Source of the DNA: Acidiferrobacter sp.
GTDB taxonomy: Bacteria > Pseudomonadota > Gammaproteobacteria > Arenicellales > UBA868
NCBI GenBank assembly: GCA_002694065.1
Contig: NZKZ01000029.1
Location: 1 to 14,731, forward strand
Direction: 5' to 3'
DNA: 14,731 nt
The notes under the pieces are model-generated. The model saw only the letters and a program-made list of their open reading frames with translations, was not told where the DNA came from and searched no databases. The position numbers and the translations under genes are program-made. Shown in pieces: positions 8,242-13,837 of this stretch; within the stretch, counting starts at the first letter, position 1, and the number at the start of each line of letters is the position of its first letter.

Positions 8242-8302
8242 ACTGATCTATGCGTGATCCGAATGTTTTGGTAATTTTCGCGCCGAGGAAATGAAACGCC
8301 GC

Positions 8303-8758
8303 CTATCGTGTCCCGGTATGTCCGAATCCTCCGGTCGACCGTTCACTCTCCTCGAATGACTCGACAACGTCAAATTTGCACTGCAATACCGGGACCACAA
8401 CCAGTTGGGCAATCCGGTCACCCGGCTGAATCTCAAATGGAGCATCGCTGCGATTCCAGCACGACATCTTGATCTCTCCCTGGTAGTCACTGTCGATCAG
8501 ACCCACGAGATTTCCCAGAACGATCCCGTGTTTGTGGCCGAGGCCAGAACGCGGAAGCAGCATGGCTGCGAGTGATGGGTCCGCAATATGCAGCGCGATC
8601 CCGCTCGGGATGAGTTCGCACTGACCGGGTTCTAGCGTTAATGGTGCGTCCAGACAGGCCAGAAGATCGATCCCCGCCGACCCTGAGGTCGCATAGTCAG
8701 GAAAAGGGAACTCGCTGCCAATGCGGGGATCAAGAATTTTGAGCGGAATGTTGTTCAT
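8303..8758 (-). CDS. dut: Deoxyuridine 5'-triphosphate nucleotidohydrolase (dUTPase)
   Basis: This 151-residue homotrimeric enzyme hydrolyses dUTP to dUMP and diphosphate (EC 3.6.1.23), keeping uracil out of DNA and supplying dUMP for thymidylate synthesis. All five motifs are present: I around YATSGSAGIDL (22-32), II PRSGLGHKHG (69-78), III NLVGLIDSDYQG (83-94) with catalytic Asp89, IV GDRIAQLVVVPV (113-124) and V RSTGGFGHTG at the C-terminus. The sequence is very close to E. coli Dut, also about 151 residues. I chose the ATG at 8758 (MNNIPLKILD) over an in-frame TTG at 8779 because it matches the family N-terminus and length. It overlaps the end of coaBC by 29 bp, the gene pair seen in many gammaproteobacteria. 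Confidence 0.97.
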   Translation of the reverse strand: MNNIPLKILDPRIGSEFPFPDYATSGSAGIDLLACLDAPLTLEPGQCELIPSGIALHIADPSLAAMLLPRSGLGHKHGIVLGNLVGLIDSDYQGEIKMSCWNRSDAPFEIQPGDRIAQLVVVPVLQCKFDVVESFEESERSTGGFGHTGTR

Positions 8759-9947
8759 GGTATCGGTGGGCAATTTCAAAGATCAGATGTTCGGCAAGAG
8801 CAGACTTGCTGTGGCGGCCAAGATCAATCTCATCACTCTCACTGATCAGGACAAGATGATTTTCTTCGCTGCCGAAGGGGTTATTGGTTTCGTTGACCTG
8901 ATTGACAGCGATGAGGTCAAGACCTTTGCGTTTCAGTTTATCGCGCGCATTGGGAATGGCCTGATCCGTCTCCGCGGCAAAGCCGACCGTGAATGGGGGC
9001 TTTGGGCTCTGCGCGACCCGCGCCAGGATGTCCGGGTTGCGAATCAGTTCAAGCATGACGGATTCCGCATCCTTCTTGATTTTCGACGACGCTGTCTGAG
9101 CGGGACGGTAGTCCGCAACGGCGGCGACGCCGATAAAGACATCACAGTCCTCGATTTCCTTCTCGACCGCCGCCAGCATCTCCTCGGCAGATTGGACCGG
9201 CCGGTATTGGATTCCTGCCGGAGGGGTCAGTGCTGTCGGGCCGCTGACCAGAGTGACGGCCGCCCCGGCTGCGGCTGCGGCTGCGGCGACCGCATAGCCC
9301 ATTTTTCCGGAACTGTGATTGGAGAGCGCCCTGACGGGATCGAGGGCTTCCCAGGTCGGCCCGGCAGTGATCGTCACCTTGGCGCCCTCCAGAGCGCGCA
9401 CCCCTCCAGAAGACATCAGATGGTCCATGATTTGCCCGGGCTCAAGCATTCTGCCCAGCCCGACGTCGCCACAGGCCTGCGCTCCTGATGCAGGGCCTAA
9501 CAGTTCAACACCGTCCGCTGTCAGGCTATCGATATTCCGTTGTGTGACCGCCTTGTTCCACATGCCCTGATTCATGGCCGGCGCGAGCGCAATGGGTGCG
9601 GAAGTGGCGAGGCAGATGGTAGTCAGCAGGTCTGACGCCATGCCGCCTGCGAGCCGAGCGATAAAGTCGGCGCTGGCCGGTGCGACGACGATCTGGTCTG
9701 CCCATCGTGCAATTTCAATATGACCCATACCGGACTCGGCCGAAGGATCCAGCAGGCTGTCACGCACCGGACGCCCGCTTAACGCCTGCAGGGTGAGGGG
9801 TGCGATAAAAGCCTTGGCGGCTTCGGTCATCACCACCTGAACGACGGCCCCCTGGTCCAGCAGGCGACGGACAAGTTCGGCCGACTTGTAGGCAGCAATC
9901 CCGCCTGTAATACCGAGAACGATATGCTTTTCGGCGAGGGAGGCCAT
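8730..9947 (-). CDS. coaBC: Bifunctional phosphopantothenoylcysteine decarboxylase / phosphopantothenate-cysteine ligase
   Basis: This 405-residue fusion catalyses two coenzyme A steps: CoaB joins cysteine to 4'-phosphopantothenate with CTP (EC 6.3.2.5), and CoaC, an FMN enzyme, decarboxylates the product (EC 4.1.1.36). The CoaC half opens with GITGGIAAYKSAELVRRL. It carries active-site His76, the PAMN motif at 123-126 with Asn126, and the substrate flap ACGDVGLGRMLEP with Cys159, matching His75, Asn125 and Cys158 of the E. coli enzyme. The CoaB half starts at ITAGPTWEALDPVRALSNHSSG and contains a run of seven alanines before GAAVTLVSGP. Length matches E. coli (about 406). Start is the ATG at 9947 with no strong Shine-Dalgarno. 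It heads the co-directional coaBC-dut pair and diverges from rpmB. Confidence 0.97.
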   Translation of the reverse strand: MASLAEKHIVLGITGGIAAYKSAELVRRLLDQGAVVQVVMTEAAKAFIAPLTLQALSGRPVRDSLLDPSAESGMGHIEIARWADQIVVAPASADFIARLAGGMASDLLTTICLATSAPIALAPAMNQGMWNKAVTQRNIDSLTADGVELLGPASGAQACGDVGLGRMLEPGQIMDHLMSSGGVRALEGAKVTITAGPTWEALDPVRALSNHSSGKMGYAVAAAAAAAGAAVTLVSGPTALTPPAGIQYRPVQSAEEMLAAVEKEIEDCDVFIGVAAVADYRPAQTASSKIKKDAESVMLELIRNPDILARVAQSPKPPFTVGFAAETDQAIPNARDKLKRKGLDLIAVNQVNETNNPFGSEENHLVLISESDEIDLGRHSKSALAEHLIFEIAHRYHEQHSAQNS

Positions 9948-10059
9948 GATCGGGGAGTCTAACGGCTGACTCGTCTGGGTGGAAATGCATCATCCGGCTC
10001 ACACCGGGCCAAAAACCGAGTAAGGCACGACTGGTCTAGGAAAAAACCTGAAAATCTGG

Positions 10060-10065
10060 TATAAA
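10060..10065 (+). promoter_or_regulatory. Candidate extended -10 promoter for rpmB-rpmG
   Basis: TGGTATAAA on the forward strand is an extended -10. The -35 position is poor. The start would fall about 10072, a leader of roughly 33 bases before the rpmB ATG. It lies in the 157-bp gap between the divergent coaBC and rpmB genes, where I see no riboswitch-like structure. Confidence 0.5.
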
Positions 10066-10104
10066 TCGCGCCCTTCTTACAGATTGCAATTCAGGGTGAC
10101 CGTC

Positions 10105-10341
10105 ATGGCCAGAGTTTGCCAGGTGACAGGAAAGCGGGTGATGTCGGGCAACAACGTCTCACACGCCAATAACAAGACCAAGCGGGTATTCAAGCCGAAT
10201 ATCCACGATCGTCGGTTCTGGGTTCAGAGCGAGAATCGCTGGGTGAAGCTGCGTGTCTCCCATCAGGGCCTGAGAATCATAGACAAAAAAGGCATTGATG
10301 CCGTCCTGGCCGATCTTCGCGGCCGTGGCGACAAGGTCTGA
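10105..10341 (+). CDS. rpmB: Large ribosomal subunit protein bL28
   Basis: This 78-residue basic ribosomal protein starts MARVCQVTGKRVMSGNNVSH and carries the usual bL28 core (RRFWVQSENRWVKLRVSHQG). It is the zinc-free form, like E. coli (78 residues), with no CxxC pairs. The start is the ATG at 10105, 6-7 bases after AGGGTGA; the upstream in-frame TTG at 10084 adds seven residues not found in the family. It forms an operon with rpmG 19 bp downstream, the standard bacterial pair, and is transcribed away from coaBC. The radC gene that sits between coaBC and rpmB in E. coli is absent here. Confidence 0.98.
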   Translation: MARVCQVTGKRVMSGNNVSHANNKTKRVFKPNIHDRRFWVQSENRWVKLRVSHQGLRIIDKKGIDAVLADLRGRGDKV

Positions 10342-10360
10342 TCAGGCCCAGGAGCAGAAC

Positions 10361-10516
10361 ATGAGAGACAAAATCAAACTGGTGTCTTCAGCGGGAACCG
10401 GGCACTACTACACCACGACCAAAAACAAGCGTAATCAGCCCGAGAAGATGGAAATCCGGAAATTTGATCCCGTGGTGCGAAAGCACGTCGCGTACAAGGA
10501 AGCCAAGATCAAGTAG
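10361..10516 (+). CDS. rpmG: Large ribosomal subunit protein bL33
   Basis: This 51-residue protein reads MRDKIKLVSSAGTGHYYTTT and ends FDPVVRKHVAYKEAKIK, nearly identical in pattern to E. coli bL33. It contains no cysteine, so it is the zinc-independent form. The ATG at 10361 follows GGAG with 6 bases between. It is four residues shorter than E. coli RpmG because the leading MAKGI segment is reduced. It is the second gene of rpmB-rpmG and is followed within 50 bp by a strong intrinsic terminator. Confidence 0.98.
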   Translation: MRDKIKLVSSAGTGHYYTTTKNKRNQPEKMEIRKFDPVVRKHVAYKEAKIK

Positions 10517-10561
10517 CGCATCGTCCCGTCGAGACACGGAGCCAAGAGAAGAAAATAGCAG

Positions 10562-10585
10562 CCCCCGCATCGCGGGGGTTTTTTT
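10562..10585 (+). terminator. Rho-independent terminator after rpmB-rpmG
   Basis: A perfect 7-bp GC stem (CCCCCGC, loop ATC, GCGGGGG) at 10562-10578 is followed directly by seven Ts. This ends rpmB-rpmG. The convergent infA stops 12 bp past the stem. On the reverse strand the sequence after the stem (CTGCTATTTTCTTCTC) has only a modest T run, so termination of infA here would be weaker. Confidence 0.93.
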
Positions 10586-10590
10586 CGGGC

Positions 10591-10809
10591 TTAGCGGGCC
10601 CGGTAGGTAATCCGGCCCTTGCTGAGATCGTAGGGCGTCAGTTGTACGGTCACCTTGTCGCCGCGCAGAATTCGAATATAGTTTTTTCGCATCTTGCCGG
10701 AGATATGTGCCGTCACAATGTGCCCATTCTCTAGTTCAACGCGGAATTGCGTATTAGGCAGGTTCTCAAGAACGGTGCCCTCCATTTCGATATGTTCCTC
10801 TTTTGCCAC
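10591..10809 (-). CDS. infA: Translation initiation factor IF-1
   Basis: This 72-residue S1/OB-fold protein binds the ribosomal A site and helps IF-2 and IF-3 during initiation. The sequence reads MAKEEHIEMEGTVLENLPNT and continues with ENGHIVTAHISGKMRKNYIR and LTPYDLSKGRITYR, practically the family consensus at the exact usual length of 72. The start codon is GTG at 10809; a GGAGG lies 13 bases upstream, rather far for a Shine-Dalgarno. In E. coli infA lies near aat and clpA; here it lies convergent to rpmB-rpmG and divergent from a GST gene. Confidence 0.98.
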   Translation of the reverse strand: MAKEEHIEMEGTVLENLPNTQFRVELENGHIVTAHISGKMRKNYIRILRGDKVTVQLTPYDLSKGRITYRAR

Positions 10810-10852
10810 GCGGTATCTTGGGCCTCCGCCCGATGATCAGGTTTGAGCGCGC

Positions 10853-10875
10853 AGTATACCGAACTTTGGTATTCT
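10853..10875. promoter_or_regulatory. Near-palindromic divergent promoter region of infA and the GST gene
   Basis: Arms AGTATACCGAA (10853-10863) and TTTGGTATTCT (10865-10875) match as inverted repeats at 9 of 11 positions around a central C. On the reverse strand the left arm gives GGTATACT, a good -10 for infA with a start near 10846. On the forward strand the right arm gives TGGTATTCT, a weaker extended -10 toward the GST gene. It may be a symmetric bidirectional promoter, a regulator's operator, or both. Neither strand has a convincing -35. Confidence 0.45.
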
Positions 10876-10959
10876 CGATGCGCCTCCTGAATGTAGCGAA
10901 GCGCAGTGGTGCCAACGCATCCCGTTTGTTGTTATTTCAGATCGTGAGAGACGAAAACC

Positions 10960-11679
10960 ATGATTGAACTCTTTTTCTGGCCGACGCCTAACGGCATGAA
11001 GCCGTTGATCTTTCTGCATGAGGTGGGACTCGAATACGAGTTGACGGCTGTAGATATCAACAAGGGCGATCAGTTTGCGCAGGAGTTTCTGGAGATTGCC
11101 CCCAACGGCAGAATTCCGGCGATCATCGATCATGCGCCAGCAGCCAGCGAAACAGCGGTGTCCGTTTTTGAATCAGGTGCCATCCTGATTTACCTGGCCG
11201 AGAAGACAGGGCAATTGCTTCCGCAGTCTGAGAAAGCGCGGACAGAGGTGCTCGAGTGGGTGATGTGGCAGATGGCAGGGCTTGGACCGATGCTGGGGCA
11301 GAATCATCATTTCAATGTCTATGCACCCCAGAAGGTGCCCTACGCGATTAAGCGGTACAACGATGAAGCGTCGCGTCTCTATGCGGTTTTGGATTTGCGT
11401 CTCGCCGACCGAGAATATATCTGCTCAGACTATACGATCAGCGACATCGTTTGTTATCCCTGGATTGCCCGGCACGAGCGGCATCAGATCAACCTCGATG
11501 ATTTCCCCAGCGTAAAGCGCTGGTTTGATGCTATGAGTGACCGACCCGCAGTGCGGGAAGCCTATGATCGGGCAGAAAAAGTGAATGTTGGCGCACCTGT
11601 GACGGATGCTTCTAAGAGTATCCTGTTCGGCCAGACGGCTGAGACTGTCCGCAGCGCCACATTGGAAAAGCGTAACTGA
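10960..11679 (+). CDS. YfcG-like glutathione S-transferase / disulphide-bond oxidoreductase
   Basis: This 239-residue cytosolic GST has an N-terminal thioredoxin-fold domain and an all-helical C-terminal domain. The opening MIELFFWPTPNGMKPLIFLH matches E. coli YfcG, with Thr9 and Asn11 at its glutathione-contact positions. APNGRIPAI holds the cis-Pro, ESGAILIYLAEKTG (71-84) is the glutathione-binding loop, and GPMLGQNHHFN (109-119) is diagnostic of the YfcG/YghU (Nu) group. YfcG shows disulphide reductase activity on glutathionylated substrates and low classical GST activity; the same is inferred here. It is about 24 residues longer than YfcG, mainly at a polar C-terminal tail. GAGAGA lies 7 bases before the ATG. 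It diverges from infA and converges on the kinase gene, with 19 bp between stops. Confidence 0.92.
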   Translation: MIELFFWPTPNGMKPLIFLHEVGLEYELTAVDINKGDQFAQEFLEIAPNGRIPAIIDHAPAASETAVSVFESGAILIYLAEKTGQLLPQSEKARTEVLEWVMWQMAGLGPMLGQNHHFNVYAPQKVPYAIKRYNDEASRLYAVLDLRLADREYICSDYTISDIVCYPWIARHERHQINLDDFPSVKRWFDAMSDRPAVREAYDRAEKVNVGAPVTDASKSILFGQTAETVRSATLEKRN

Positions 11680-11698
11680 TCCGAAGTGCGTCTGCCGT

Positions 11699-13081
11699 TC
11701 AGCGCTCAGGAGTATTAGGCAGGTTCAATTCGACGCAAAGCCCCGGATCGTTATCCAGGAGGCTTACCCGACCGTCGTGTAGACGGACCACGGCTTTGAC
11801 CAGGCTTAATCCCAGCCCATTGCCTGGAGTCGAGCGGCTGGTGTCTGTTCGGTAGAAACGATGGAAGACCTTCTCTCTTTGGTCTACTGCCACTCCGGGA
11901 CCGTTGTCACATACTCGAATGATGACGGAGTGCTCTTGAGACGAAAGCGACAGACGGATGCTGCCTCCCTTTGGAGTGTATTTGACGGCGTTATCCAGCA
12001 GATTGGCTAGCGCCTGAAACAGCATGTCCCGATCTGCAAACAGTGAAATGGACTGGGGCGTCTCTACGGAGAGGCTTTGCTGTTTTTCCTCTGCAAGCGG
12101 TTCATACAACTCGGCCACATCATCGGCAAGCTCCGAGAGCGACAGCATGGTCATGGCAGTTTTGCTGGATTCGGACTCGAGGCGGGCGATGCGCAGCAGC
12201 GCATTAAAGAGATTCAGCAGTCGATCAGCCTCCGCTAGCGCGTCCTGCAGGACCTGGGTGTGGCCAGCGCTGGATCCGGCCTCAACGTTCATTGCTTCGA
12301 GTTTTTGCCGAAGGCGAAAAAGCGGAGTTTTGAGGTCGTGCGCGATGTTGTCACTGACTTGGCGAATCCCATCCATCAGTTCCTGGATCTGATCGAGCAT
12401 CCGGTTGAGATTGCCAGACAGACGGTCAAATTCGTCTTGCCGGGGACTTACGGGAATACGCTGCTTCATGTCTCCAGCAATAATGCGTTGACTGGTCTCG
12501 TTAATGATCTCAAGGCGCGTCAGCATCGTGCGGCTGATGAAGAATCCTCCGGCAAGTCCCAGAAACAGGGTCAGGATGACCCCCCAACTGAGAGCGGTGA
12601 TGATGCGGCGTTGGGCCAACTTGAGTTCATGAATGTCCTGCCCCACCAGAAGCTGAAAGCCGCCCGACAGCTGAAAGCGCCGGGCGCGGGCAGGGTGGAG
12701 GTCTGGGTCATCCCGATCGCTGGTATCGAGATTGAAATTGAGCCAACCGTCTTCAGCAGTGACCTGGGGCCAGCGGCTGATGTTTCCCACGATCGGTCTG
12801 CCAAGCGGATCTGACAAGAGATAAAGCGACGAGCCGGTCGGTTGCTGTCGGGTAATCCGGTCGAGAATCAGTCGCCTCAGGCCGGGTACGCCGCGGTTCT
12901 CATAGCGCTCAGCGAGGGTCTGAATTTCTGTCTGGATAGCCGAGTCTGATTGCGTTGCCATGTAGCGCACGCTCGACCAATAGATAAAACTGAATATGAG
13001 CAGCACCGAAACGGTGAACAAAATGACGTACAGCAGGGCCAGCCTGAATGTCGAGCTGGCGAGAAAGTTACTCCGGTTCAC
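11699..13081 (-). CDS. HAMP-domain sensor histidine kinase (OmpR-partner type)
   Basis: From the GTG at 13081 this is a 460-residue inner-membrane kinase. A first membrane helix (about 12-34) is followed by a periplasmic sensor region (about 35-160), a second helix (about 161-182) and a HAMP linker (about 180-235). The dimerisation/phosphoacceptor box is SDNIAHDLKTPL with His248. The ATPase domain has the N-box LANLLDNAVKYTP (Asn364), G1 box DNGPG (392-396), the HRFYRTDTSRS F-box and G2 box GNGLGL (420-425), so the active site is complete. It overlaps the response-regulator gene by 14 bp, implying coupled translation and a cognate pair. An ATG at 13141 would add 20 residues rich in Cys and deepen the overlap to 74 bp, so I prefer the GTG. 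The signal is unknown; proximity to an HtrA protease suggests envelope stress, by inference. Confidence 0.93.
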   Translation of the reverse strand: MNRSNFLASSTFRLALLYVILFTVSVLLIFSFIYWSSVRYMATQSDSAIQTEIQTLAERYENRGVPGLRRLILDRITRQQPTGSSLYLLSDPLGRPIVGNISRWPQVTAEDGWLNFNLDTSDRDDPDLHPARARRFQLSGGFQLLVGQDIHELKLAQRRIITALSWGVILTLFLGLAGGFFISRTMLTRLEIINETSQRIIAGDMKQRIPVSPRQDEFDRLSGNLNRMLDQIQELMDGIRQVSDNIAHDLKTPLFRLRQKLEAMNVEAGSSAGHTQVLQDALAEADRLLNLFNALLRIARLESESSKTAMTMLSLSELADDVAELYEPLAEEKQQSLSVETPQSISLFADRDMLFQALANLLDNAVKYTPKGGSIRLSLSSQEHSVIIRVCDNGPGVAVDQREKVFHRFYRTDTSRSTPGNGLGLSLVKAVVRLHDGRVSLLDNDPGLCVELNLPNTPER

Positions 13082-13745
13082 GGAGCATGTACCCGGCGCC
13101 GCGCACCGTGTGCAGCAGCGGCTTGTCAAAATCGCGGTCAATTTTTGCCCGGAGGCGGCTTACGTGCACGTCAAGGACGTTGGTTTGGGGGTCAAAGTGA
13201 TAATCCCAGACATTCTCAAGCAGCATGGTGCGGGTAACGACCTGACCACTGTGCCGCATGAGGTATTCGAGAAGTCGGAATTCCCGGGGTTGCAGCGTAA
13301 TCGACTGATTGGCGCGTTGTACCTTTCTCGCAAGCACATCCATCTCAAGATCGGCGACCGCAAGTTCTGTCGTCAGGCTGCCAGGCCCCGGACGCCTCCC
13401 CAGTGCTTCGACGCGGGCCAGCAGTTCTTCAAAGGCAAAAGGTTTGGGCAGGTAATCATCACCGCCCGCGCGCAGACCCAGAACACGGTCTTCAAGATCT
13501 CCCAGTGCACTGAGAATCAGTATGGGGAGGGGACTGTTCTGCCTGCGCAAGGCTTCGATGATCGATAAGCCGTCCATCGACGGCAGCATCCGATCGACAA
13601 TAAGCACGTCGTGCTCTTCATCAGACGCCATGGACAGGCCATCCGGGCCGTTATCAGCCAAGGTGACCACATGGCCCGCTTCGCGTAGGCCGCGGGTGAT
13701 ATACCGGCTGGCCTCAGGGTCGTCTTCGATAAGGAGGATGCGCAC
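13068..13745 (-). CDS. OmpR/PhoB-family response regulator
   Basis: This 225-residue transcription factor has an N-terminal receiver domain with acidic pocket Asp8/Asp9, phospho-acceptor Asp51 in LIVDRMLPSMDG, switch Ser79 and Lys101 in PKPFAF. The C-terminal winged-helix DNA-binding domain reads LQPREFRLLEYLMRHSGQVV, with the recognition region TNVLDVHVSRLRAKID and the terminal wing HTVRGAGYML. It should be phosphorylated by the overlapping kinase. The start is GTG at 13745; no Shine-Dalgarno precedes it, and a -10-like TAAAAT ends only 6 bases upstream, so the message may be leaderless. It is separated by a terminator from the protease gene upstream. The regulon is unknown; htrA is the obvious candidate target. 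Confidence 0.96.
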   Translation of the reverse strand: MRILLIEDDPEASRYITRGLREAGHVVTLADNGPDGLSMASDEEHDVLIVDRMLPSMDGLSIIEALRRQNSPLPILILSALGDLEDRVLGLRAGGDDYLPKPFAFEELLARVEALGRRPGPGSLTTELAVADLEMDVLARKVQRANQSITLQPREFRLLEYLMRHSGQVVTRTMLLENVWDYHFDPQTNVLDVHVSRLRAKIDRDFDKPLLHTVRGAGYMLREPE

Positions 13746-13751
13746 GCCAGG

Positions 13752-13779
13752 ATTTTAACGCTGCCTTCGCTCGTGAGAA
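13752..13779 (-). promoter_or_regulatory. Candidate promoter of the two-component operon
   Basis: On the reverse strand TTCTCA (13774-13779) is separated by 16 bp from TAAAAT (13752-13757), matching the consensus boxes at 4 and 5 of 6 positions. Transcription would begin at or next to the GTG at 13745, leaving essentially no leader. Inverted TAACG/CGTTA copies flank the region. Confidence 0.4.
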
Positions 13780-13789
13780 ATCCGTTAAC

Positions 13790-13819
13790 AAAAAGTCAGC
13801 CGGGGCAATGCCCCGGCTG
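13790..13819 (-). terminator. Rho-independent terminator after the HtrA protease gene
   Basis: A perfect 10-bp stem on the reverse strand (CAGCCGGGGC, loop ATT, GCCCCGGCTG; 13797-13819) is followed by ACTTTTTG. It lies 18 bp after the protease stop codon and separates that gene from the response regulator. Confidence 0.88.
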
Positions 13820-13837
13820 GCAAAAGGACGCCCTCAA

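Noticed and set aside
9262..9290. Repeated GGCTGC units within coaBC
   Set aside because: They encode a run of alanines in a helix where E. coli CoaBC is also alanine-rich; there is nothing to suggest a contingency repeat.
8721..9488. 255-codon forward frame inside coaBC
   Set aside because: It is antisense to coaBC, whose motifs are intact; the frame is Arg/Gly-rich, typical of a shadow frame.
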